A DNA stretch of 64,000 bases from contig CAVQRB010000006.1 in assembly GCA_963715055.1 (NCBI GenBank), positions 248,001 to 312,000 on the forward strand, in the 5' to 3' direction. Under the pieces are notes generated by a model, which was not told where the DNA came from, did no database searches, and worked only from the letters and a program-made list of their open reading frames with translations. This stretch comes from CAVQRB01 sp963715055 (lineage in GTDB: Bacteria > Pseudomonadota > Alphaproteobacteria > Rhodobacterales > Rhodobacteraceae). Positions within the stretch are counted from its first letter, which is position 1; every line of letters starts with the position of its first letter. A program made the position numbers and the translations under genes. Below, one piece after another: positions 1-8,164 of the stretch.

Positions 1-427
1 GCAGATATTCCGCGCGGCCCTCGACCTCAATCGTCACCTGCCAGGCTGCCCCGTCCTGCCTGGCATTGAGCAGGCGGGCAGGTTGCCTGACCTCGACGCC
101 CGAGCGCGCCGCGTGAGCCACGAGGGCGGCATCGAATTGGCCGCGGTCCACGCTCACGGCGCCGGTATCGCCCTGGGATTTGACATAAGCCGACTGGTCC
201 CAGTCGAGCAGCACCTCGTTCAGCGGACGTGTCTCGCAGCGCTCGAGGACATGGCCTGCGTCGATAGAGGCCAACAACTCCGGCACACCGGGTGTGAGGC
301 TTTCGCCCACGGACAGGCGCGGGAAAGCCATGCGGTCGATCAGCCTGACGTCATGGCCATAGCCGGCCATCCGGGTGGCGAAGACGGATCCGGCCGGGCC
401 GGCACCGATGACGAGGATGCAGGCCAT
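1..427 (-). CDS. FAD-dependent monooxygenase/halogenase-like protein (LodB/QhpG type), 3' end outside window
   Basis: The N-terminal 142 codons of a flavoprotein are visible and the rest lies beyond the left edge. The start ATG (427-425) follows the radical SAM stop codon by four bases, so the two are co-transcribed. Residues 4-13 read ILVIGAGPAG, the GxGxxG dinucleotide-binding motif of a Rossmann fold. About 35 residues on comes SVGESLTPGV, the GES-x-xP signature of tryptophan-halogenase-like and geranylgeranyl-reductase-like flavoproteins. Known relatives beside quinone-cofactor proteins are LodB (needed for cysteine tryptophylquinone formation in LodA) and QhpG (hydroxylates the precursor tryptophan of quinohemoprotein amine dehydrogenase). 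I infer a role in oxidising a residue of the LodA-like protein two genes upstream. A halogenase or small-molecule hydroxylase remains possible because the substrate-binding half is missing. Confidence 0.85.
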   Translation of the reverse strand, partial: MACILVIGAGPAGSVFATRMAGYGHDVRLIDRMAFPRLSVGESLTPGVPELLASIDAGHVLERCETRPLNEVLLDWDQSAYVKSQGDTGAVSVDRGQFDAALVAHAARSGVEVRQPARLLNARQDGAAWQVTIEVEGRAEYL

Positions 428-431
428 GGTG

Positions 432-1772
432 TCAGGGCCTCTGAACCGCCGGATGTCGGTCCGACAGGCGTACGTAGGCGCCGAGGCAGTAATGCAGCCA
501 GCCGCGAATGAAGTCGCAGGCCGGGCGGCCGCGGTGGATGACTTCGTGATGGCACCCGCCGCCGCAGAGGTAGCGCGCCCAGCAGGCCTTGCAGGGCTCT
601 TGCCTGTGGACGTGACGGCCTGCCAGCCAGTCGTTGCGCCGCTGCCGATCCGGCCCTGCCGCGAGCGATCCCATGTCGCCCGTCTCATCGCCGACGAAGC
701 GGTGACAGGCGGCGAGCGCGCCGTCAGCGCCGACGGCGAGGTAGCCTGCGCCTGCGCCGCAAGGATAGGGACGATGTGTTCCCTTGCCGATTTCCTTGAG
801 CGCATTCTGCATGTTGGCAAAAGGATATCGTCTGCCGGCGAGCGTTTCACGCTCGAACTTCGCACCGCAGGCGATCATCCCGGCCAGCATCTGCTCCAGA
901 TCTTCGCGACGCATCTCGCCTTGTCCGTTCGGCGAGGCCAGCATCGGCGAGAAGCCGACCGTGTGAAAACCCGCCGCCACGAATTTGTCCAAGGTCTCCG
1001 GCAGGTCGAGGTTCTCGGGGGTGACCGTGACCCGTGCCGCGACCTGCATCTTCCTTTGCATTGCGAGAAAGGGAGCCACGCGTTGCATGATTGTATCGAA
1101 GGATCCGCGCCCGCCGCGATAAGGGCGCAGGGCATCGTGCTGTGCCTTCGGCCCGTCGAGGCTGATGGTCACCGCAAAGCCGTGATCCTCGAAAAACGCC
1201 GCGTCCTCTGGCGTCAGCAGTGTGCCGTTGGTGGTGATCGAAAAGCCGATGCCGAGACCCGCGCGTTCGGCTTCGCGCACCGCATGCAGGGTCGCGGCAC
1301 GCAGGGCGGCGCGGTTGACCAGCGGTTCGCCGCCCAGAAAAGCCACGTTGATCCGCGAGGCGGGGGCAGCATCGCGCACCAGCAGGTCGATGGCCGCCAG
1401 AGCCGTGGCGAGGTCCATGTTGCGCGGCGTGGCCCCGAAGCTGCCCTGCTCGGCATAACAATAGGTGCAGCCAAGGTTGCATTTCTGCGCGATCGCGAGC
1501 GAGATCGCCTGCACCGGCGGGTCCTGCACCGGGGTGTCGTCGATGAGCGGCGCGCCGTCGAGGCCCAGTCGCGCGAGCAGGCTGTCGAACAGGGCGGGGT
1601 CGCCTTTGTTCAAAGCCTCATCGAGAAGGCCGAAGAGATCGTCATCCGCGTCGAACAGCTGGCTGCCGTCGCTCAGGAACAGATGGCCGCCGGCCATCGT
1701 GCGCAGCAGATGGGCCGCCGGCGACAGAGGCCGGGCGGCGCGCATCAGGTCTCGGGCGGCCTCGAGGCTCAT
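432..1772 (-). CDS. Radical SAM/SPASM peptide-modifying enzyme
   Basis: 446 residues. The start is the ATG at 1772-1770, which overlaps the TGA of the LodA-like gene (ATGA). An upstream in-frame start at 1838 would overlap that gene by 70 bases and adds nothing recognisable. The CxxxCxxC motif KCNLGCTYC (Cys98, Cys102, Cys105) binds the 4Fe-4S cluster that cleaves S-adenosylmethionine; LGGEPL follows at the usual distance. The C-terminal 110 residues are cysteine-rich (PCGAG, ACHRF, PCKACWARYLCGGGC, then CDF and HYC), the SPASM domain that holds auxiliary Fe-S clusters in peptide-modifying enzymes. The closest functional analogue by context is QhpD, which makes intrapeptide thioether links in the small subunit of quinohemoprotein amine dehydrogenase. 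The neighbouring cysteine-rich LodA-like protein is the obvious candidate substrate; this is inference. Confidence 0.92.
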   Translation of the reverse strand: MSLEAARDLMRAARPLSPAAHLLRTMAGGHLFLSDGSQLFDADDDLFGLLDEALNKGDPALFDSLLARLGLDGAPLIDDTPVQDPPVQAISLAIAQKCNLGCTYCYAEQGSFGATPRNMDLATALAAIDLLVRDAAPASRINVAFLGGEPLVNRAALRAATLHAVREAERAGLGIGFSITTNGTLLTPEDAAFFEDHGFAVTISLDGPKAQHDALRPYRGGRGSFDTIMQRVAPFLAMQRKMQVAARVTVTPENLDLPETLDKFVAAGFHTVGFSPMLASPNGQGEMRREDLEQMLAGMIACGAKFERETLAGRRYPFANMQNALKEIGKGTHRPYPCGAGAGYLAVGADGALAACHRFVGDETGDMGSLAAGPDRQRRNDWLAGRHVHRQEPCKACWARYLCGGGCHHEVIHRGRPACDFIRGWLHYCLGAYVRLSDRHPAVQRP

Positions 1773-4066
1773 TCGGGCTCCCGTTCCGGGACCTTCACGT
1801 CCCGGCCGCGGAGCTGGAAGCGCAGGAGTTCTTCCCATCTGTCGAAGAGATCGTCGTAATCGATCAGGCGCGTGTCCTCATAGTCGTCAGGCACATAGTT
1901 GCCGCTGCGTTTCTTCTGCAGCCAGTTGTCGCCGCTGCTCAGCCCGTCAGGCGAGATCTCGGCATTCACGAAGTCGGGCCGGGCGGAGGCCCAGTAGTAG
2001 CACGAACATTCGCGATAGTCGTTCTGCCAGGGCGAGCAGAGGCCTTGGGTCAACTCTCCGGCCTCGGCCAGCGCCCGGGCGATCAGGATGCTGTCGTCAT
2101 CTGCGGGCTCGAGGCCGGCATCTGCAAAGAAATTGCGGACGTTGAAGTCAATCTCCAGATAGGGCGATGGCCCGTCCTCCGGGGGGTCGTAGCTGTCATG
2201 AAACTCCGAGCGCTCCTGCGTGAAGATGCAGGTCACGGTCTTGCCCTGGCGGTGGCGCAGGATCGGGGCTAGCGCGTTCGACCACTCCAGCGGCGCGCGG
2301 CCCTTGGGGTTGAGGTCGGTCGTCAGCAGGATCTGGTTCAGCGGATCGGAAGGTGCCGGCCCGACGATGGGGGCGGTGAATTCCACCATCTCGTCGCCCA
2401 TCCGAACGGCCAGCAGGCGGTGTGCCGTCAGATCGCCGTCAAAGCCGTAGAGCGCCTTCAGCGCCGCGCGGTCGCAGGTCACCACGAGGTTGTCGTATTC
2501 GCGCAAGGTGATGCCTTCGAAGACCCGCCGCCAGACCGCGCGGAAATCCATCTCCAGCCCCGGACAGCAATTCGCGACCGAGGTGACCGGGGTCGAGCTG
2601 ATCGGATTGCCCTTGGCCTTGTGATTGATCAGCGCAGTGCGGTAGCGCGCCCTGGCGGTCGCATTGCGTGCGGTGAGCGCGGGCAGGGGCGCGTCCGAAG
2701 ACGGCAGCGCCTTCGGTGCCGCATCTGTCACCCCGATCAGGCGCGCTGCCCGCTCGATCGTGTCGATCTGCCGCCGGGTCAGCGCAAGATAGCCGTTATC
2801 CGCCCCGCACATCATCGCAGGCATCTTGCGCCGCCCGTAGTCGGTGAAATCGGAGACCTCCTCGGGGCGGCGGATCAGGCTTGCGAACCACGTCTCCGCA
2901 CCGCCCTGCAAGGCGGCATAGACCTGTTCGTGCAACTGCGTGATCATCAGCGTGTCCACGGTCTGGGGCGGCATCACCGGGCGCAGGGCGCGTTCGGTAT
3001 CGGCGGATTCCTCCTGCGGCATGGAATCGAGCGTCAGCGCGGAGCGGCCCTTGAAATCATTGCCGTTCATCACCGTGAGGTTCATGAAACGCACCGTCTC
3101 GAAGGCGCGGCGGACGATGTCGAGCGCGCGCGCCCTCGTGACCTCGGCAGGTTCGTCCTCGGGCAGGCCCGGGCCTTCGACCACTTGTTCCAGATCGTCG
3201 GCAAGGCTGCGCAGGAACATCGCATCGGGCGCAATGTCCGGCGGACCGGCGCAGACGCGCGAGGTCGATTGCGCGAGGCAGTCGCCGTTCTTGTCCATGA
3301 TCTTCAGGGTGACAAAGCCATCACAGCTGTCGTCGAAATAGCCGCGGCTGGTGGCGATGTTGTTGTTGAGCCAGGAAGGCGCGGGCGAGGAAATCGCATA
3401 GAGCGAGGGCGGCAGCGTTTCGTTGTAGAACCCGAGGTCCTTGTAGGCGTCGGGGTCGGCGTCGAAGCCCACCCAGGGCCCGTCCTTGCGATAGATGCAG
3501 AGCTTCAGCCCCGGCTCCTCCTTTTCCTTGTCGCTGAGCACCGGATCGCCTTCGGGGCCATAGATCAGGCCCTTTCCGGGCGTGAAACGGAATCTGATCT
3601 GGGAGCGTACCGGGTCGTCGGCAGGTCCGGGCTTGATGAACTGCCCATGCCCGAAATGGATGCAGTCCTTGTCGGGTGCGATGAAATTGCCGCAATAGCC
3701 TTTTATCGCGTGGCGCGCGTGATCGCTGATCTCGATCTTGCCCGCCACCTGGTCTTTCGGCTGGTTGGTGCGACGGAAGACCTTGTGATTGGCAAGCTCC
3801 ACCGTCCAGACCAGCCGCGCGCCCTCGGGCAGGTCGGCTTCACGCAAGGGCTCAAGCTTGCCGTCAACCTCTCGGAATGCCTCGAAAAAAGGCGCGACGG
3901 GCCTGATCCTGTGCTTCTCGTCGGTGAAGTCGATGGTTTTCGCGCAGGCGAAGTCGGTGATCTCGCCCGTCGCTTCCTCGATGGTCAGGCTGGGTTCCGG
4001 TGTGATCGTGCGATAGCCCAGCGGGTGATCGGGATCGTCCGAGAGGGTGTAGTTGTCGAGCGGCAC
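1769..4066 (-). CDS. LodA-like (tryptophylquinone-type oxidase family) protein, N-terminus probably frameshifted
   Basis: 765 residues counted from GTG 4066. Family marks of LodA/GoxA (lysine and glycine oxidases with a cysteine tryptophylquinone cofactor) are seen: FDDSCDGFVTLKI near 244, GPPDIAPD near 274, CCPGLEMDF at 500-508, and PWQNDYRECSCYYWASARPD at 679-698. The first 20 residues expected of the family lie upstream in the same frame, where FRRLAIARLGSSDVPLDNY resembles the LodA opening 'IGIARLGNS', but no ATG exists there before the stop at 4126-4124. An ATG at 4127, in another frame and overlapping the ferritin-like stop as ATGA, would restore a normal start if one base near 4105 were removed. 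At least 14 cysteines is high for the family. The reaction, if it is an active oxidase, would be oxidation of an amine with H2O2 release. Substrate unknown. Confidence 0.8.
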   Translation of the reverse strand: MPLDNYTLSDDPDHPLGYRTITPEPSLTIEEATGEITDFACAKTIDFTDEKHRIRPVAPFFEAFREVDGKLEPLREADLPEGARLVWTVELANHKVFRRTNQPKDQVAGKIEISDHARHAIKGYCGNFIAPDKDCIHFGHGQFIKPGPADDPVRSQIRFRFTPGKGLIYGPEGDPVLSDKEKEEPGLKLCIYRKDGPWVGFDADPDAYKDLGFYNETLPPSLYAISSPAPSWLNNNIATSRGYFDDSCDGFVTLKIMDKNGDCLAQSTSRVCAGPPDIAPDAMFLRSLADDLEQVVEGPGLPEDEPAEVTRARALDIVRRAFETVRFMNLTVMNGNDFKGRSALTLDSMPQEESADTERALRPVMPPQTVDTLMITQLHEQVYAALQGGAETWFASLIRRPEEVSDFTDYGRRKMPAMMCGADNGYLALTRRQIDTIERAARLIGVTDAAPKALPSSDAPLPALTARNATARARYRTALINHKAKGNPISSTPVTSVANCCPGLEMDFRAVWRRVFEGITLREYDNLVVTCDRAALKALYGFDGDLTAHRLLAVRMGDEMVEFTAPIVGPAPSDPLNQILLTTDLNPKGRAPLEWSNALAPILRHRQGKTVTCIFTQERSEFHDSYDPPEDGPSPYLEIDFNVRNFFADAGLEPADDDSILIARALAEAGELTQGLCSPWQNDYRECSCYYWASARPDFVNAEISPDGLSSGDNWLQKKRSGNYVPDDYEDTRLIDYDDLFDRWEELLRFQLRGRDVKVPEREPE

Positions 4067-4123
4067 ATCCGATGAGCCAAGCCGTGCGATGGCCAGACGG
4101 CGGAAGCAGTCTGAGCTTGAGGG

Positions 4124-5614
4124 TCATGTCCTGTCCTCCCTTTGCGGCACGCCAATACCGGCGAGGATGGCGTCGATCCAATCGATTGTCTGACGGTCGA
4201 TGCCGAGCTGTGTCCTGAGGTACCGTTGACCCCGATCGCTCTCCTCCAGCAACTCCTCCGACAGATCGATCGCAGCCTGCACGAGGTCCTTGTGGCTGCG
4301 CCAGGTATCGGCTTCGGAAAACGGCATGCGCAGATCATAGGGTACCTCGAACGGCGGGCCGGCCTTGGGTCCGCCCGGACCGCCGTCATGGGAGAGCGGC
4401 ATTTCCATCAGCAGCGACGACAGCGTCTTGAGGTTGTACATTTCCGCGAAGACCCGGTGGATCAGCATGGTCTCGCGGTCCTGCACGGCAACCTTGTGCT
4501 GCGCGCCGGAGCGCAGCCTGTGCCCGAGAAAGGCCAACAGCATACGGTAGCGGATATTGGCGAGGGTCGCCCATTTCAAGGTCACCGGATCAGTGATCAC
4601 CGTGCTTTCCGCCATGTCGGCGCGGGTCGAAGGATTGGTGGCCGCGGCTCTTGCCGGGGTGTCGCCGCCCTTGCCGTCGCAGAGGTCCTGATAAAGGATC
4701 AGGAAGCGGTCGAAATGGGATAATTCCTGCAGCTTGGCCGCCCCGAGATGCGGCGCTTCCCCCTGTTCACTGACCGCTTTCAGCGCCTTTACGGCCTCGG
4801 TGCGCGTGCCGACCGGCATGATCAGCACATTCGTCGCGTTCACGGATCGCAGGTCGGTGGTGTCTTTGTCCGGCGGGCTGCCATCGGCTTGCAGGGTCTT
4901 CGGCGCGGGGCGGTATCTGCGGCCCCAGTCGTCCCAATTGGCTTGTGCCGCATAGCTTTCCTCGCGAAAGGCGCTGTCATCGATACGGCTGTCGTCCTCC
5001 AGAAGGTCTATGATCTGTCGATAAATCTCGTCGACGGGATGTGCCGGTTCCTTGCCGCTCGTGCGCTCGGCGACCAGCGCGTCGATCTCTTGTTTGGTGC
5101 CGGTCCGGTAGGTGCCGTCGCGGTTGAGGTAGCGGGCATAGCGTTCCTGCATCTGCTGGCGTACGCGGACGCCAGTGCGATTGTCCTCCTCCTTCTCAAG
5201 CTCCGCCTCTGGCGGGCTTTCGGTGAAAGTATATGCGGCGATGGAGGATTTCGAGAATGGCTCCAGACAGAAGGGGAAAGGATAATAGGCCACATCCCAG
5301 GGAAAATCCCGCCGCGCGAGGTTCATCGGCGCGCCGAGCAGGCGCAGCACGTTCTGCACGGTGATGAAATGCCCCATTTCCTCCCGCGCCACGGTCAGGA
5401 TGGTCTCCCGCCAAGCCTCCCGTGAGGCCTTTTCGGCCCCGTCGCAGGACGCGGTATCGATCGAATAGGCGCTGTACAGATATTGCAGCATCAGCCCGTG
5501 CTCGATTTCGGCCCCGATGTGCAGCAACATCACGAGGTGGTCATGCCAGGAAATACCCGGTTTCTTCTCCCGCATGTCGTGGCGGTGGGGTTTTTGCGGC
5601 CTGCTGGCTGGCAT
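4124..5614 (-). CDS. Ferritin-like domain protein (VioB-type ferritin-like family)
   Basis: 496 residues from the ATG at 5614, chosen because GGAAGA precedes it by about six bases; the frame is open up to 5806 but the extra sequence is low in conservation-like features. The N-terminal third is helical with carboxylate/histidine motifs AEIEHGLMLQYLYSAYS (about residue 35) and AREEMGHFITVQNVL (about residue 75), the paired E and ExxH ligands of ferritin-like diiron bundles, as in the VioB/RebD-associated ferritin-like family. The C-terminal part (after about 200) has no domain I recognise. Its stop codon overlaps the presumed start of the LodA-like gene, so it is the first gene of the four-gene operon. 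Possible roles are a diiron oxidase acting on the LodA-like protein or its substrate, or a structural partner. Confidence 0.8.
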   Translation of the reverse strand: MPASRPQKPHRHDMREKKPGISWHDHLVMLLHIGAEIEHGLMLQYLYSAYSIDTASCDGAEKASREAWRETILTVAREEMGHFITVQNVLRLLGAPMNLARRDFPWDVAYYPFPFCLEPFSKSSIAAYTFTESPPEAELEKEEDNRTGVRVRQQMQERYARYLNRDGTYRTGTKQEIDALVAERTSGKEPAHPVDEIYRQIIDLLEDDSRIDDSAFREESYAAQANWDDWGRRYRPAPKTLQADGSPPDKDTTDLRSVNATNVLIMPVGTRTEAVKALKAVSEQGEAPHLGAAKLQELSHFDRFLILYQDLCDGKGGDTPARAAATNPSTRADMAESTVITDPVTLKWATLANIRYRMLLAFLGHRLRSGAQHKVAVQDRETMLIHRVFAEMYNLKTLSSLLMEMPLSHDGGPGGPKAGPPFEVPYDLRMPFSEADTWRSHKDLVQAAIDLSEELLEESDRGQRYLRTQLGIDRQTIDWIDAILAGIGVPQREDRT

Positions 5615-5946
5615 GGCGGTCTTCCAGTTCTGTTGCGGTGGACCTGCGTGCTTTCCCCCAGTGCCCGTCTCGACATCCATGCGTCCGGAAGCATGATGGC
5701 GAGTCCGCGTCGGAAGAACGAAGTCAATGAAATGGCGGAAAGAAAACCAATTAAACCCACAAGTCCCACTCGCACGAGGATAGTCTGGCTTTTCGGCAAA
5801 AATCAACCGATGATAGTGTCATTGCTGTGTCTCTGCCGGGCATCAGGTGCAGTCGGTGCCGGGTTTTCCCGTCCAGCCAGACGGTGCCGGCCACGTGCCC
5901 ACCATGCGTCCGGCGGCAGACAAGATTTCTTGAGAAGGAACATGAC
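5615..5946. other. Divergent intergenic region
   Basis: This 332-base stretch separates the minus-strand LodA-like operon from the plus-strand RidA-like gene and should carry both promoters. It is AT-richer than its surroundings between about 5725 and 5825. I could not single out convincing -35/-10 pairs or an operator. Small ORFs here lack ribosome-binding sites. Confidence 0.5.
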
Positions 5947-6447
5947 ATGCGACCCCCCAGACCCATGCTTTACCCGATGGCACTGACCGCAGGCGTGCTG
6001 GCTGCTTCAGGCTGCCTTGCCGACGTCGTTGATGGCGTAACGCGCACACCTGTAAATCCGACCGCCTGGGCCATGGACTACTACAACCAGGGCGAGGTGG
6101 TTTCCGGCGTCACGCGCACGCTGCATATCGCGGGACAGGTCTCGGTCGTGGATGCACCTGGCACAACCTGGGGTGTCAAGGCCTCCAAACCCAATGACAT
6201 GCGCGACCAGATGGCCGGTGCGCTCGCGGCGATAGATGCGGTGCTGGAAGGTGCGGGCATGACACGCGACAACCTCGTGCACATGCAGTTCTTCGTGACC
6301 GACATGGATGCCGGGCTGGACAGCGTCGACATCCTGATGGACTGGCTTGGCGACCGCCGGCCGCCGCAATCCTTCATCGGGGTCGAGGCGCTTTTCATGC
6401 CAGAACTTGTGATCGAGATCGAAGCGACCGCGGTCTCGGGCAACTGA
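5947..6447 (+). CDS. RidA-family (YjgF/YER057c) lipoprotein
   Basis: 166 residues. ATG 5947 is preceded by AGAAGGAAC at good spacing; an upstream in-frame start (5827) lacks this. Residues 11-23 form a hydrophobic stretch ending in LAASGC, a lipobox-like site with Cys23, so the protein is probably exported and lipid-anchored. The rest is one YjgF/Rid domain, with a typical ending RPPQSFIGVEALF...IEIEATAV. RidA enzymes hydrolyse reactive enamines/imines released by amino-acid-metabolising enzymes and use an arginine in the sequence PARS. Here that position is Gln141 (PPQS), so classic imine deaminase activity is doubtful. It is divergent from an operon predicted to encode an amine/amino-acid oxidase, an enzyme type that releases imines. 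A functional link is attractive but speculative. Confidence 0.85.
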   Translation: MRPPRPMLYPMALTAGVLAASGCLADVVDGVTRTPVNPTAWAMDYYNQGEVVSGVTRTLHIAGQVSVVDAPGTTWGVKASKPNDMRDQMAGALAAIDAVLEGAGMTRDNLVHMQFFVTDMDAGLDSVDILMDWLGDRRPPQSFIGVEALFMPELVIEIEATAVSGN

Positions 6448-6461
6448 TCTGCACGGCTTGG

Positions 6462-7358
6462 TCAGCGCGCGCGCGCGATCCGTGTCCCGCAGGTCCCCTC
6501 AATGAGGCCCAGCGTGTCGCAGAGCCGTCCAATAGAAGCAAAGCCGCCCGTGGCATCGACGAAGTCGCAGGCCGCCTCCACCTTGGGACCCATCGATCCG
6601 GCGGGATACTCGCCAAGGCGCATTGTTTCGGGCGTTGCTTCTGTGATGAGTGTCTGCGCCGGCGTGCCCCAGTTCTCGAAAACGCCTTCCACATCTGTGA
6701 GCATCAGATAGGCGTCCGCCTTCAGGGCGCGGGCGAGCAGGCCGCTGGCATGGTCCTTGTCGATCACCGCCTCGACCCCGATCATCGTGCCATCGGGGCG
6801 TGCGACCACGGGAATGCCGCCGCCGCCGGCGCAGATGACCACGACGCCCTGATCCAGGAGCAAGCGGATCACGCCGAGTTCCAGGATTCTCCTGGGGCGT
6901 GGCGATGGCACCGTGCGGCGGAAATGCTGCCCGTCCTGCCCGATGGTCCAGCCATGCTCGTCGCGCAGCTTTTCAGCTTTTTTCCGGGTATAGATGGGGC
7001 CGATGAACTTGGTGGGCGTGGCAAAGGCGGGGTCGTCCGGGTCCACCTCGATCTGCGTCAGCAGCGTGGCATACTGGGTTTCTGGCGTATGGGCGTTGTC
7101 GAGTTCTTGTTGCAGCACATAGCCGATCATGCCATCGGTCTCCGCCCCGAGCACGTCCAGCGGAAAAGCCGATCCTTGCAGGGCCAGGTAGCCGACTTGC
7201 GGGCCGTTGCCATGGGTGATGACCACCTCATGTCCGGCCTCAAGAAGGGCCGCCAGCGATTTTGCCGCGGTCCGGATGCTGCTGCGCTGGCTCTCCGCCG
7301 TCAGCGCGCTGCCGCGCGTGGAGAGGGCATTTCCGCCCAAGGCGACGACGATCCGCAT
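6462..7358 (-). CDS. arcC: Carbamate kinase
   Basis: 298 residues, the usual length. It begins MRIVVALGGNAL, the carbamate kinase/amino-acid kinase N-terminal motif, followed by ITHGNGPQVG, ICAGGGGIPV and VIDKDHASGLLA, all standard for ArcC. The enzyme interconverts ATP plus carbamate and ADP plus carbamoyl phosphate in the cytoplasm, usually making ATP at the end of arginine deiminase, agmatine or purine/allantoin breakdown. No arcA or arcB lies in the window, so the source of carbamoyl phosphate is not shown. The gene converges on the RidA-like gene, with 14 bases between the stop codons. Confidence 0.95.
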   Translation of the reverse strand: MRIVVALGGNALSTRGSALTAESQRSSIRTAAKSLAALLEAGHEVVITHGNGPQVGYLALQGSAFPLDVLGAETDGMIGYVLQQELDNAHTPETQYATLLTQIEVDPDDPAFATPTKFIGPIYTRKKAEKLRDEHGWTIGQDGQHFRRTVPSPRPRRILELGVIRLLLDQGVVVICAGGGGIPVVARPDGTMIGVEAVIDKDHASGLLARALKADAYLMLTDVEGVFENWGTPAQTLITEATPETMRLGEYPAGSMGPKVEAACDFVDATGGFASIGRLCDTLGLIEGTCGTRIARAR

Positions 7359-7459
7359 GTGCTCTCCTTGCTGATGGGCCTGACGTGGGTTGCTCGTGCC
7401 CCTTTGTGGCCTGTCCCTTGGCGAGGGTCATTGAGATGGATCAAGCTGTCTGGACTGCG

Positions 7460-8113
7460 CTACTTTTTAATGCGCTGTCGGGATTTCTGGTAGAGGCGCT
7501 TGTTGAGGCTGATGAACTGCGCGATCCATCGTCCGAGCAGTCCTGCGGAGTTGTGCCGCAGGTAGACATAGCCCGTGACACTCGCGATGATCCCGCCGAT
7601 GGCATCGACAATGAGATCGCCCATCGTGTCCAGAAGGCCGGATTTCTGCATGTTGAGGCCGAAGCTCTGGTCCATGGTGAACTCGAAGATCTCCCAGACG
7701 GCGCCGATGGTCATGGCCACGCAGAAGGTGATGAAGGCGATGGCCCAGGGTGGGGCCGCAAAGCGGTCGCCCTCGAAAAGCATCAGGACGAAGAGAAATC
7801 CGCTGAGCCCGAAGCCTACGGCGGAGAAACCATGCAGAAGGATGTCCCACCACCAGAGTCTTTCGTAGAAATCGAAGGCTTCGCCAAGGAAGATCGAGGC
7901 GAAGACGAAACCCGTCGTCGCCAGCAGAACGGGCAGGGGGAGCGTCAATTCGAAGCGGCTTGCGAGGAGGACCGGGACCAGTGCCAGACCCAGCGTGGCA
8001 AGGCTCACGAAGGCAAGCGACCAGCGCCCGAGCCCGATCGAGACAAGCGCCGCAATCGCCAGCAGCGCCCAGATAACCCGCAGGATCCGGCTGGCGTGAG
8101 TGATCGCGCGCAT
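7460..8113 (-). CDS. YjdF/DUF2238-like integral membrane protein
   Basis: 217 residues with about five or six hydrophobic segments. The conserved polar motifs within membrane segments are those of the YjdF/DUF2238 family: GEAFDFYERLWWWDILLHG, AVWEIFEF, and LLDTMGDLIVDAIGG. The histidine, acidic and DTxxDxxxD pattern suggests a metal- or ion-dependent role, but the function of this family is not known to me. The C-terminus is basic (KRLYQKSRQRIKK). It lies upstream of arcC on the same strand with about 100 bases between, so co-transcription is possible but not shown. Confidence 0.8.
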   Translation of the reverse strand: MRAITHASRILRVIWALLAIAALVSIGLGRWSLAFVSLATLGLALVPVLLASRFELTLPLPVLLATTGFVFASIFLGEAFDFYERLWWWDILLHGFSAVGFGLSGFLFVLMLFEGDRFAAPPWAIAFITFCVAMTIGAVWEIFEFTMDQSFGLNMQKSGLLDTMGDLIVDAIGGIIASVTGYVYLRHNSAGLLGRWIAQFISLNKRLYQKSRQRIKK

Positions 8114-8164
8114 CGGTCCGATCCTTTCCCGACCTTTTCAAGTGCCGTGCTTCAAGCCTATATC

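Noticed and set aside
375..1859. 494-codon plus-strand frame opposite the radical SAM gene
   Set aside because: No ribosome-binding site or domain, while the minus strand encodes clear radical SAM and SPASM motifs.
6467..6479. Alternating GC run (gcgcgcgcgcg) near the arcC stop
   Set aside because: Too short to argue for Z-DNA or a regulatory role; it is coding for an Ala/Arg-rich C-terminus.
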